From assembly GCF_022815725.1 (NCBI RefSeq), contig NZ_JALGRF010000001.1:620001-684000 (forward strand): a stretch of 64,000 bases of DNA, given 5' to 3'. Shown here piece by piece: positions 51,912-60,288 of the stretch; positions within the stretch are counted from its first letter, which is position 1; each line of letters begins with the position of its first letter. The DNA comes from Streptomyces sp. APSN-46.1. Lineage in GTDB: Bacteria > Actinomycetota > Actinomycetes > Streptomycetales > Streptomycetaceae. The notes under the pieces were generated by a model. The model had not been told where the DNA came from. It did not search any database and saw nothing but the letters and a program-made list of their open reading frames with translations. A program made the translations under genes and the position numbers.

Positions 51912-53077
51912 CAGACCCGCTCCTTCGAGTCTGCCTCTACGGGCGGCTCGGCCGCGTTGGCGTGCTGGGGTTCGGCGCCCAGGGTGAGCGGGTCGGCCAC
52001 GGTGGTACAGCGTGTCCAGTGGGTGACTTCCTTCTCGTCCAGGCGGCCGATCACTTCGGGTTCGGGTGCGGGCGGGGAGCCGAGCAGCCCGTGGGCGGCG
52101 CAGTAGTCGTCGTCGTAGATCGTGCCGAGGTACCGCTGGGGCCCGTCGGGGAAGACCGCCGCGATCCGGGTGTCTTCGGGCAGGGTCCGGGCGACCCATC
52201 CGGCGACCAGGGAGACCGCGCCGACGCTCCACCCGCCAGTGGCGTAGTGCGAGGTGGCCAGCTGCCGGCAGGCCCATACCGCCTCGGCGGGGGCGACCCA
52301 GTGCACCTCGGAGAAGTTGCCGTAGGCGACGTTGCGCGGGTAGATGCTGGAGCCGAGCCCGCGCATCAGGCGGGGCCGGGCGGGCTGGCCGAAGATGGTG
52401 GAGCCGATGGTGTCCACGCCCACGAGCCTGAGTTCGGGGTAGAGCTGTTTGAGGACGCGGGAGATCCCGGCTGAGTGCCCGCCGGTGCCGACGCTGCACA
52501 CCAGGACGTCGATGTGGCCGAGCTCGGCGGCCAGTTCCAGGGCGAGCGGGGTATAGGCCGACGTGTTGTCGGGGTTGTTGTACTGGTCGGGGCACCACGA
52601 ATCGGGGTACTGGTCCATCAGCTGGGTGACGCGGTCGCGGCGGGCCTGCTGCCAGCCGCCGGTGGGGTGGGGCTCGGACACGACGTTGACCTGCGCGCCG
52701 TAGGCGGTCAACAGGCGGGTCATGGACGTCTCCAGGCCCGGGTCGGTGACCAAGGTGACGGGATGGCCGTACACCATGCCCGCGAGAGCCAGGCCGAGGC
52801 CCAGGGTGCCGCTGGTGGATTCGATGATCCGCGCGCCCGGCTTCAGGTCGCCTCGGGCGCGGGCGCGTTCGACCATGTGCAGGCCGGGCCGGTCCTTTAT
52901 GCCGCCGGGGTTGAAGCCCTCCAGCTTCGCCCAGAAGCCCCGCCCTGCTGGGGCGAACGGCTCGCTCACGTGCAGGAGGGGGGTGTTGCCGACCAGCTGG
53001 GACAAGGCGGCGTGGCCGGGCTTGGTCCCGCGGGTGGTGTTCGGATGGGGAGAGTGCATCAGATCGGCTCTCATCAT
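51911..53077 (-). CDS. PLP-dependent cysteine-synthase-like enzyme
   Basis: Fold-type II PLP enzyme of about 388 residues. [12 protein letters not shown] holds the PLP lysine, [15 protein letters not shown] the phosphate loop and [15 protein letters not shown] the second PLP contact, as in CysK/CysM/SbnA. It is longer than CysK by about 70 residues with a hydrophilic tail. Coupled with an exporter and not with sulphur genes, so it may make a modified amino acid (SbnA makes a diaminopropionate precursor for staphyloferrin B) rather than cysteine. Start is uncertain between 53077 and 53059. Confidence 0.85.
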   Translation of the reverse strand: MMRADLMHSPHPNTTRGTKPGHAALSQLVGNTPLLHVSEPFAPAGRGFWAKLEGFNPGGIKDRPGLHMVERARARGDLKPGARIIESTSGTLGLGLALAGMVYGHPVTLVTDPGLETSMTRLLTAYGAQVNVVSEPHPTGGWQQARRDRVTQLMDQYPDSWCPDQYNNPDNTSAYTPLALELAAELGHIDVLVCSVGTGGHSAGISRVLKQLYPELRLVGVDTIGSTIFGQPARPRLMRGLGSSIYPRNVAYGNFSEVHWVAPAEAVWACRQLATSHYATGGWSVGAVSLVAGWVARTLPEDTRIAAVFPDGPQRYLGTIYDDDYCAAHGLLGSPPAPEPEVIGRLDEKEVTHWTRCTTVADPLTLGAEPQHANAAEPPVEADSKERV

Positions 53078-53193
53078 TTCGGTGGATGGCGCGTCGGGTG
53101 CTGATCTCTCGCACGCCGCTCCATCCCCTCCCGTGTGTGTGCTGGGCGAGGTGGGAGCGGCGGCCGCGGCATGCTGCGGCTCGGGGGCATGGT

Positions 53194-53691
53194 CTATGTC
53201 CGCCACCGGCACGTGGTGCACAGCGTGAAGCGGCCCGGGCTGGATCTTCGGGTCTTGGAGGCAGCGGGCTGGAGGACCACATCGTCGGTCGCGGTAGGAC
53301 GCGTCGCCGTGTCGGTGGCGCACAGCGCGCCTGAAGAGGCTGTACGCGACTGCTGCCGCTGGGCGGCGAGTTCGGTGTCGTCCCCGGCAGACGGGCAGGA
53401 GGGTCCGGGGGGCGGGAAGGCAGGCCGCTGGGCCTCAGCTGCTGTTGGAACGCCGCTGCCCGAATGGGTCTGGGCTGTGTCGGCGTGGGCTGTGTCGGCC
53501 TGGGCTGTGTCGGCCTGGGCGCCTTCGTGCGGCAACGGGGTGCATTCGAGTACGGCGACCAGCAACAGCGCGCCCAGGACCACGGCGAGCAGGTGGCGCC
53601 GCGCCGGCGCGCTGGCGAGGGCGGGGCGAATACGGGAAGGCGAGGGCAAGAGTTCCTCCGCGGGCGGCCGTCGTGTCACCACAAGGCACAC
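53194..53691 (-). CDS. Small membrane/secreted protein with Thr-Ala-Asp repeat
   Basis: About 165 residues; GTG start with weak ribosome site. One membrane span ([17 protein letters not shown]), then ADTA repeat units encoded by a 15-bp tandem repeat, a Cys-containing segment and a basic end ([16 protein letters not shown]). No recognised family. Faces the cysteine-synthase operon from upstream on the same strand; a role in that system is possible. It could be partly artefactual. Confidence 0.5.
   Translation of the reverse strand: MCLVVTRRPPAEELLPSPSRIRPALASAPARRHLLAVVLGALLLVAVLECTPLPHEGAQADTAQADTAHADTAQTHSGSGVPTAAEAQRPAFPPPGPSCPSAGDDTELAAQRQQSRTASSGALCATDTATRPTATDDVVLQPAASKTRRSSPGRFTLCTTCRWRT
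53471..53520. repeat. 15-bp tandem repeat
   Basis: Three copies of TGGGCTGTGTCGGCC (first with G for the last C) plus a partial copy, encoding Ala-Asp-Thr-Ala-Gln on the minus strand. Confidence 0.85.
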
Positions 53692-53878
53692 GAACGACGA
53701 GCAGGGCAGCCGGTCTCAGGGTGTTGGCCGCGGGCATCGCTCGGCACGCCTGAGGGGCGACTGCACGAGGGGACGACGACGGCGACGTGCCGGCCTTGGA
53801 ACCCTCGCAGCCGCATGCGACTGCCCCGCAGGTGTCAGGCGGGAGGGGGCGAGATGGCCGACGCAGGGTCGCCCGGTC

Positions 53879-54313
53879 CTAGATCTGCAGAACTGTCGCT
53901 CTCGCCGAAGCAGCCGACAGCGACGACCCAACGGGCGCGGCGTCACGGAAGCCGACCGAGGTCAGCGCAACGGTGGAGGTGCGCTCGTGGACGAGCGCGC
54001 ACACCTCGGGTGCGTCCACGGTGGGACTTTGCTGCGGCTGGCCCGGCACGCACTGCTCAGCGGGGTGCGAGGTGCCGTGACCGCCGCCGTGGTGGCGGTG
54101 ATCCAGCGGCGCGTCGTCGGCCGCATGAGCGTGTGCCACTGCCACTGCCACCGGGGCGGCGGCGGTGGCGTTGATGTGGCCGGTGACGGCCTCGGTGCTG
54201 GCGCCGTGCGTGTACAGGAAGGTGAACAACAGCATGGCCACCCACAGCACGCGCAGCGAACCCGCCGACGAGCGGGTTCGCAGCGTGCCGGAAGACGACC
54301 TGGCCGTGACCAT
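53879..54313 (-). CDS. Secreted His-rich small protein
   Basis: Protein of 144 residues: N-terminal membrane span (VLWVAMLLFTFLYTHGA), then a His/Asp-rich segment (APLDHRHHGGGHGTSHPAEQ) with later Cys in EQCVPG and VCALVH. This layout resembles secreted His-rich proteins of the DUF6153 type found near metal genes in Streptomyces, but I am not certain of the family. ATG 54313 preceded by AGGA. Likely an extracellular metal-binding or chaperone-like protein. Confidence 0.62.
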   Translation of the reverse strand: MVTARSSSGTLRTRSSAGSLRVLWVAMLLFTFLYTHGASTEAVTGHINATAAAPVAVAVAHAHAADDAPLDHRHHGGGHGTSHPAEQCVPGQPQQSPTVDAPEVCALVHERTSTVALTSVGFRDAAPVGSSLSAASARATVLQI

Positions 54314-54804
54314 GCCGTGATCCTAACGGCACGACTCGCCCGCGCCATGCCGCACGCGCCGCCAACACCGCACCAATGGGCGTCCCCCACGGCCGGGGAA
54401 CCACCACCGACCAGCCAGCTGAAACGGTAGGTCCTGTACTGATGCACCAGGGCGAAGGATCCGGGCTGAAAGCAGGCCCTCGACCGATGTGACGCACATC
54501 ATGCCGATCAAGGGCCGAGTGGCTGAACAACTGCCCGGAACGGCTGGTGGCTTCCCCTCAGCCGAGCCGCGGGAGGGTGTAGAACCGTCCAATTGCGGCC
54601 GCCCGGTTCGGCCCAGCTCGGCCGGCGGCGGGTGGCCATCGGTGAGGAAGGCCGGGCGGACGGTCCTCAACACTGGCGGCGGCGCCCATGGGTTCGCGCG
54701 TCCCGGCCGCCGCACCTTCCCCAGTACGCGCCTCCTCTACGTTGGTTCCCGCCAGGTCGAATATCGCGTGCGCTGCCGTCGGTGGACGTAGCAGACTCCC
54801 CGGC
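54314..54804. other. Intergenic region
   Basis: No gene supported. Contains the promoters of the divergent His-rich and TOPRIM genes and some Arg/Gly-rich open frames without domain features. Confidence 0.5.
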
Positions 54805-55422
54805 ATGGTCGACATGCGTATGTTCCGGGACGAGGTCACAGGCTGGGCGGGCGGTGGCTCCGGCGTGCTGGCGAGGGAGCTGACGGAGCTCCTGGGGGTG
54901 CACACCGCGGTCCTGCTGGAAGGGCTGAGCGACCTCGCGGCCGTCGAGGCGCTGGCTGCGGGGCGAGGCCGTGACCTGGCGGCCGAGGGGGTGTGCGTGG
55001 TGCCGATGGGCGGGGCGATGAACGTCGGCCGCTACGCAGGGCTCCTCGGGCCGTCCGGTCTCGGTCTGCGGCTGATCGGCCTGTGCGACGAACGCGAGAA
55101 GCCCTTCTTCGACCGGGGCCTCAACCCGGCCCGGGCGCCGCGCCCGGGCGTCTTCGTCTGCACGACGGACCTGGAGGACGAGCTCATCCGCGCGATGGGC
55201 CCGGCACGGGTCGAGCAGATCGTCCAGAACGAGGACGAACTGCGCGCCTGGCAGACCTTCGTACAGCAGCCCGCCCAGCACGGCCGGCCCCGGAACCAGC
55301 AACTGCGGCGCTTCATCGGCACGAAAAAGGGCCGCAAGATCCGCTATGGCCGGCTCCTGGTCGAAGCCCTCGCCCCCGACCAGGTACCCGCCCCGCTGGA
55401 CGACCTCCTCGCCACCCTGTGA
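54805..55422 (+). CDS. Stand-alone TOPRIM-domain protein (OLD-like)
   Basis: Protein of 205 residues consisting mostly of one TOPRIM fold: TAVLLEGLSDLAAVEALAA gives the catalytic Glu, VPMGGAMNVGRYAGLL the following strand, and LIGLCDEREKPFF the Asp-x-Asp region (here DERE). OLD-family nucleases have this domain behind an ABC-type ATPase, which is absent here. C-terminal half (RNQQLRRFIGTKKGRKIRYG) is basic and might bind nucleic acid. Start ATG 54805 was chosen as the first before the domain; none of the candidates has a strong ribosome site. Confidence 0.78.
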   Translation: MVDMRMFRDEVTGWAGGGSGVLARELTELLGVHTAVLLEGLSDLAAVEALAAGRGRDLAAEGVCVVPMGGAMNVGRYAGLLGPSGLGLRLIGLCDEREKPFFDRGLNPARAPRPGVFVCTTDLEDELIRAMGPARVEQIVQNEDELRAWQTFVQQPAQHGRPRNQQLRRFIGTKKGRKIRYGRLLVEALAPDQVPAPLDDLLATL

Positions 55423-55477
55423 CGGCCTGTCCCCGCAGGCAGGCACGCCGGGGCCATGCGCGGGCCAAGCGCGGGCC

Positions 55478-57820
55478 TCACGATCGCCACGCCGCTCGGA
55501 TGTCCTGGCGTACGCATTCAATGAGGTAGTCGCCGGTATCGGGGTCGATGGAGACTCCGTGCGCCTCGCTATGGAAGCCGGGGAAGGCTCGATCGAATGC
55601 CTCCAGCGCTCCGAGGTAGCGCAGGACCGGGCCGTCGGGGGCGCCGAGTGCTTCTCCGGGCATCAGGACGGGGATCCCGGGCGGGGTCACGGTGACCATG
55701 GCGGCAGCCACCCTGTCGGCGGCATCGGCGAGACGGAGGCGTTCGGTGCCGCCCCGAATCAGCTGCTGGTAGCAGCGCTGGGGCGGGACTACCGGTTCGG
55801 GCAGTTGCTGGAAGGCGGTGTCGAGAGCGTCGATCAGTTCCGCATGCGTGAGGTGTTCGTGCATCTCCTGGCACAGACCGCGCAAGGTCGTACGGCTGTA
55901 GCGCTGGGGGTAGCGCTCGACCAGGTGCGGCAACACCTGCCGCAGGGGGGTGTCGGCGTCGTGGAGGGCTTTGAAGTCCATGAGGGCGTCCATCAAAGTG
56001 CCCCATTTGCCCTTGGTGATGCCCATGGAGAACAGGATGAGCGTGGTGTAGGTATCGGTTTTCTCCACGACGATGCCGCGGTCGGCGAGGTAGGCGGTGA
56101 GGATTCGGGCAGGGATGCCCCAGGAGTCCGTCTGGCCCGTCGCGTTGACGCCGGGGCAGGTCAGCGTCACCTTGATGGGGTCCAGCAGACACTGTCCCCG
56201 GCTCAGCCCCGGGAAACCGTGCCAATCCGCGTCCGGCTCCAGCTCCCAGCAGCGGGGGTCGGCGGCCAGCAGCGCCGGGGAGGCGTCGGCGAACGGGACG
56301 GAGGTCCCGCCGGCTGGGTCGGTCACGGTATCGGGCTGCCAGACGCCGAAGAACCACGGCAGCCGGTCGCCGGCGGCCGCGATCCGGCGTCCTGTGCGGA
56401 CGATGGCCTGCCGGAACCGGATGGCTTCGGTGACCGCCTCGTTGACCAGCCACTCGCCCTGTGGCCCGTCCATCATCGCTGCGGCCACGTCGAGCGATGC
56501 GATCGCCGGGTACAGGGCCGAGGTGGTGCCGTGCATCATGAACGCCTCGTTGAACCGGTGATGTTCGACCGGCGCCCGGGGCGAGGACTTCACGTGCACC
56601 ATGGCTGTCTGCGACAGGGCGGCCAGCAGCTTGTGCGTCGACTGGGTGGAGAAGACGGTCGGGCGATCCTCGCCTTCGAGGGTGTCGGGACCGACCGCCA
56701 TGCCGTAACGGCCGGCGTAGAGGGGGTGGAAGCGAGCGTAGGCGAACCAGGCTTCGTCGAAGTGGAGTCGGGGGGTACTGGGTGCCAGGGCTCGCGCGGT
56801 CCGCACGGTGTCGTAGCACAGGCCGTCATAGGTCGAGTTGGTGATCACCGCGTACTGAGCCTCGGGCGAGACCGCCCCTGGCGTCAGGGGATGAGCGGCG
56901 ATCCGAGCGGTCACCGCCGCGGGAAGCGTCTCACTGGTGGGGAGAGGGCCCGCCAGCCCGTATCCGTTGCGGGTCGGGACGAGGTAGACCGGGCGGGCAC
57001 CGGAGATCACCAGCCCGTGCAGGACCGACTTGTGGCAGTTGCGGTCCACCAGGGCGATCTCGTCGGCGGTGACGCAGTAGTGACCGACCATACGGTCGGC
57101 GGTGGAGTTCCCGTGCAGCACGAAGTACGTCCGGTCGGCGCCGAAGATGCGGGCGGCGTTGCGCTCGGCGTCGCCGATGGAGCCACTGTGCTCGAAGAGG
57201 GAACCCAGCTCCTCCACCGAGATCGAAAGATCGGTGCGAAAGAGGCGCTCACCGTAGTAGTCGAAGAACGCGCGGCCGACAGGTGACTTCAGGAACGCCA
57301 CTCCACCTGAGTGCGCGGGGGTGTGCCAGGAGTATTCGTGGGCGTCGTCGAAGCGTCGCAAGGCTTTGAAGAACGGCGGCAGGACAGCGTCACCGTAGGC
57401 ACGTGCCGCGCTGACGACACGGCCGGCGATGAAGGAAGGGGTGTCTTCCAGGGGCCAGATGTAGCCGACGGCGATCTCCGCCACCCATAGGGGCAGCCGG
57501 TCCAGCCCGAGATCGGACGCCTCGGACATCACGACGAAGACCGGCAGATCCTTGAACCGGCGTGCGATCTGCCGCAGGACCACCGCACCCTCACCGTCGG
57601 CCACCCCGCCGGTCTCCGACGGCAGGTCCCAGGCCACGACAGCGGCGGTCAGGCCGGCCTCGGTGCTCAAAGCGGCGCAGGCCCCCTCGACCGTCCGCGC
57701 CCACCGAACCTCCAGCCCACGGTTCTCCAGCTCCTTGCCGATGCGTCGCAGCTGGTCACCGCCGACTCCCCGGCCCAAAGGGTCCTCGCGCAAGGCCAGC
57801 AGGACACTACCGTTCGCCAT
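55478..57820 (-). CDS. Orn/Lys/Arg decarboxylase
   Basis: Fold-type I PLP decarboxylase of 780 residues, near the size of AdiA/CadA. An N-terminal flavodoxin/response-regulator-like wing (AVVAWDLPSET, LPVFVVMSEASDLGL) precedes the core, with EYSWHTPAHSGG, LHFDEAWFAYARFHPLY (PLP-binding Asp355) and STQSTHKLLAALSQ (PLP lysine about 397), then a C-terminal domain. Decarboxylates lysine, ornithine or arginine to the corresponding polyamine. Start ATG 57820 has GGAGAG upstream; 20 extra codons upstream are non-conserved. No antiporter is next to it, so it is likely biosynthetic. Confidence 0.88.
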   Translation of the reverse strand: MANGSVLLALREDPLGRGVGGDQLRRIGKELENRGLEVRWARTVEGACAALSTEAGLTAAVVAWDLPSETGGVADGEGAVVLRQIARRFKDLPVFVVMSEASDLGLDRLPLWVAEIAVGYIWPLEDTPSFIAGRVVSAARAYGDAVLPPFFKALRRFDDAHEYSWHTPAHSGGVAFLKSPVGRAFFDYYGERLFRTDLSISVEELGSLFEHSGSIGDAERNAARIFGADRTYFVLHGNSTADRMVGHYCVTADEIALVDRNCHKSVLHGLVISGARPVYLVPTRNGYGLAGPLPTSETLPAAVTARIAAHPLTPGAVSPEAQYAVITNSTYDGLCYDTVRTARALAPSTPRLHFDEAWFAYARFHPLYAGRYGMAVGPDTLEGEDRPTVFSTQSTHKLLAALSQTAMVHVKSSPRAPVEHHRFNEAFMMHGTTSALYPAIASLDVAAAMMDGPQGEWLVNEAVTEAIRFRQAIVRTGRRIAAAGDRLPWFFGVWQPDTVTDPAGGTSVPFADASPALLAADPRCWELEPDADWHGFPGLSRGQCLLDPIKVTLTCPGVNATGQTDSWGIPARILTAYLADRGIVVEKTDTYTTLILFSMGITKGKWGTLMDALMDFKALHDADTPLRQVLPHLVERYPQRYSRTTLRGLCQEMHEHLTHAELIDALDTAFQQLPEPVVPPQRCYQQLIRGGTERLRLADAADRVAAAMVTVTPPGIPVLMPGEALGAPDGPVLRYLGALEAFDRAFPGFHSEAHGVSIDPDTGDYLIECVRQDIRAAWRS

Positions 57821-58018
57821 GACACTCTCCACCCGCGTTGCACCAAGCCGCTCGACGTGCCAAGTGTCGAGTGGAAGCACCGCGGATCGCGCCGGAACCG
57901 ATCAGCTCTCACCCGTACGAGGACCCGGCGTGAGCAGCGTCCGGGGGGAAGCCCGGAGGAGGGCCCTTCCACGGCCACACGCCCCTCGCCGCGGGTCGGG
58001 TCGGCCCGCGACGGAATC

Positions 58019-58489
58019 TCAGCGCAGGACGGAGGAGAAGTTGTCCAGCTGGATCCAGGTCACCTTGTTCGTCGACTGGGGGCCGAAGACGTTGACGGCG
58101 CCGGCCGTGTTGGCCTCGATGCGGATCGCGTTGATGCCCTGACTGTTGTTGCGGGGGCAGACGCCGCGGGTCAGCTTGGGCGGGCGGATGGAGGCGGGCA
58201 GCGTGCCGAGACGGCCGTCGGCGGTGAACGCGCAGGTGACCATGCCGCGCAGCTGGAGGTACTCCGTACCCGCGAGCCGTATCACGCGGGCTTCGGCCGG
58301 CGCTCCGGCCTCGTTCGCCACCGTCGATTCCAGGGTGATCGCCGTCCAGTCGACGACGACCTGACAGCCGTCCACGAGGTCCACGGCGGTGGCCGGGGTG
58401 GCCGAGAGCAGCGGGGCGCCGACGGCGACGGCGGGGGCGGCCAGTGCCGCGGTGAGCAGGGAGCGGCGGCTGGTCGTGTGCTGGGTCAT
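58019..58489 (-). CDS. Tat-secreted protein sharing a C-terminal domain with the next gene
   Basis: Protein of 156 residues. Twin-arginine signal TSRRSLLTAALAAPAVAVGA followed by a 115-residue beta-rich domain with LAGTEYLQLRGMVTC and LPASIRPPKLTRGVCPRNN, WIQLDNFSSVL. The same domain ends the 444-residue protein just upstream. ATG preceded by GGAGGATCGAGC. Function unknown; probably an extracellular binding domain. Confidence 0.78.
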   Translation of the reverse strand: MTQHTTSRRSLLTAALAAPAVAVGAPLLSATPATAVDLVDGCQVVVDWTAITLESTVANEAGAPAEARVIRLAGTEYLQLRGMVTCAFTADGRLGTLPASIRPPKLTRGVCPRNNSQGINAIRIEANTAGAVNVFGPQSTNKVTWIQLDNFSSVLR

Positions 58490-58586
58490 GCTCGATCCTC
58501 CGGATCGGGTGGGGCGGGCAGGCGGGTGCACGGGTGCGGGGGGTGTAGTGCTGCGGCGGTTGTGCTTTCGGCGGTTCGGCGGGTGC

Positions 58587-59921
58587 TCATCGCCAGGCGA
58601 CGGAGACGCCGTCGAGGTCGATCCAGGTGATGGCGTTGTCGCTGGTGGCGCCGTACGCCCAGAGCGCGCCGTGGACGTCCGCCTCGATCCGGCACACGCA
58701 GCGCCCGGTGTTGTTGTTGCGGGGCACGTTCTGGCGGGTCAGGTGGGTCGGGCGCAGCCGGTGTGGCAGGGTCCCGATCCTGCTGTCCGCGGTCAGGCCG
58801 GGGGAGCAGGTGAGGGTGCCGCGCAGCTGGAGGTAGGTGGTGCCGGCGAGGGCGATCAGGCGTCCGCGCGGGGGCTGGGCGCCGGGGGAGATTCCGGGTT
58901 CGAGGGCGAGGTCCTCCCATTCCGCGAGCACCTTGACGCCGTCGACCGCGGGCTTCGTGGGGTACCAGCCGATCGTGACGTCTCGCGAACCGGTGGTGCC
59001 GGGCACGGTGTTGCTGAAGCCGAACAGCAGCCGGGTTTCCCCGGTCGCGGGGTCGACCTCGACGGCGACGCCCTCGGGCTCGCGCCGGGTGAGGCCGTCG
59101 GCGTTGGTGACCACCTGCCGGTCGAGGCGCGCGCCGGTCGTCCACGAGTACGAGGTGAGGAAGGCGACCCCCGGGAACTCGCTGGGGACCGTCGTCGGGT
59201 TGTTCTCCTTGTCGTACGGCGCCCACTGGTACGAGTAGAGGACGTCGCCCAGTGCGGTGAAGCCCTGGGAGACGAGTGTCTTCTGTAGCGGGTAGGGCGA
59301 CGGCACGTCGGGGGTGACGTCCTCGCCGGCCGGCATGACGAAGGTGGTGCCTACCGGGACCCATGAGCCGACGGCGGCTGTGGCGGGGTCGTAACGGGTG
59401 AAGTGACGCTTGCCGTCCTTGTGGTACATGACGCACAGGAGATTGTTCACCGGGTCCAGCGACGGCCCGGTGCCCGCCGTACTGCCGGGCGGCGTGAACT
59501 TCTGCTCCTGCGGTATGAGGTTCGCGTCGAGGACCGCGCCGTTCTCGAACAGGAACCGGGTGACGGCCTTGCCGAAGGTGGCGCTGACCTCGGTGCCGTC
59601 CATGATGACGTGCAGCGGGCCGACCTCGGTCCAGAGGTACGTGTCGGCGCCCACCGGCTCGGCGCCCATCGAGAGCCCGTGTCCGAAGCCCTTCAGCTGC
59701 ATCGAGCCGGTGACCGTGCCGGTCCGGCGGTCGATGCGGTTGAGGTACATGTTGCCCTGCGGGACCGTGGCTGAGCTCTCCACCTGGAGGACGAAGACGT
59801 GCCCGTTGACGGTGTCGGTGGCGATCGCCTGAGGTGCCGGGCCCTTCACCAGGTCGACCGTCTGGATGAGCCTGCCGGTGACGCCGGACAGATCGACGCC
59901 GTTGGCGTCCGTGTATGCCAT
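58587..59921 (-). CDS. TagC/phage-baseplate-like beta-propeller protein
   Basis: Protein of 444 residues. N-terminal part reads like actinobacterial proteins annotated as phage baseplate or TagC-like: IATDTVNGHVFVLQVESS, MQLKGFGHGLSMGAEPVG, TYLWTEVGP, and REPEGVAVEVDPATGETRLL, consistent with a five- or six-bladed propeller. The C-terminal 110 residues (LAGTTYLQLRGTLTC to VSVAWR) match the 58019 protein. No signal peptide, although relatives are often exported; ATG 59921 follows GGGGGAGAG. Substrate or target not known. Confidence 0.78.
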   Translation of the reverse strand: MAYTDANGVDLSGVTGRLIQTVDLVKGPAPQAIATDTVNGHVFVLQVESSATVPQGNMYLNRIDRRTGTVTGSMQLKGFGHGLSMGAEPVGADTYLWTEVGPLHVIMDGTEVSATFGKAVTRFLFENGAVLDANLIPQEQKFTPPGSTAGTGPSLDPVNNLLCVMYHKDGKRHFTRYDPATAAVGSWVPVGTTFVMPAGEDVTPDVPSPYPLQKTLVSQGFTALGDVLYSYQWAPYDKENNPTTVPSEFPGVAFLTSYSWTTGARLDRQVVTNADGLTRREPEGVAVEVDPATGETRLLFGFSNTVPGTTGSRDVTIGWYPTKPAVDGVKVLAEWEDLALEPGISPGAQPPRGRLIALAGTTYLQLRGTLTCSPGLTADSRIGTLPHRLRPTHLTRQNVPRNNNTGRCVCRIEADVHGALWAYGATSDNAITWIDLDGVSVAWR

Positions 59922-60288
59922 GTTCTCTCCCCCGGGATCCCCGATGGATCCGTCTTGTGGAGAAGAGATCATCACATGGGACGTCAGCCGCCTCTCGGGA
60001 CGGTCGAGTCGGTCGACAGACCTGGAGTTCCCTCGACCACCGGTCAACCAACGTCCGCACCCATCGACGTTCCCGTGCCCGCAGGTCAGCCGGTGGGACC
60101 GTTGCAGTACTAGACGCGCGCGCGGGTCGTGCCGCTCGCGCTCCGCGCTGCACGGTCGCAGCGCCCCGAACGTGCCGTTCCGTCCACGGCGCTCCGTCGG
60201 CGCAACCTGGCCGGCGGCATCCGGGCCGTGCCCGCCGGAAGGGTCATGCGCACGGCGTGGCGAGGTCGGGGCGCCTGGGGGCTGGGTC
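59922..60288. other. Divergent intergenic region
   Basis: 366 bp between the divergent propeller and M1 peptidase genes. No gene supported; promoters for both are expected here. Only Arg-rich shadow frames are seen. Confidence 0.5.

Noticed and set aside
55478-57820. Acid-resistance operon with antiporter
   Set aside because: The decarboxylase has no amino-acid/polyamine antiporter next to it, so an acid-resistance pair is not supported.
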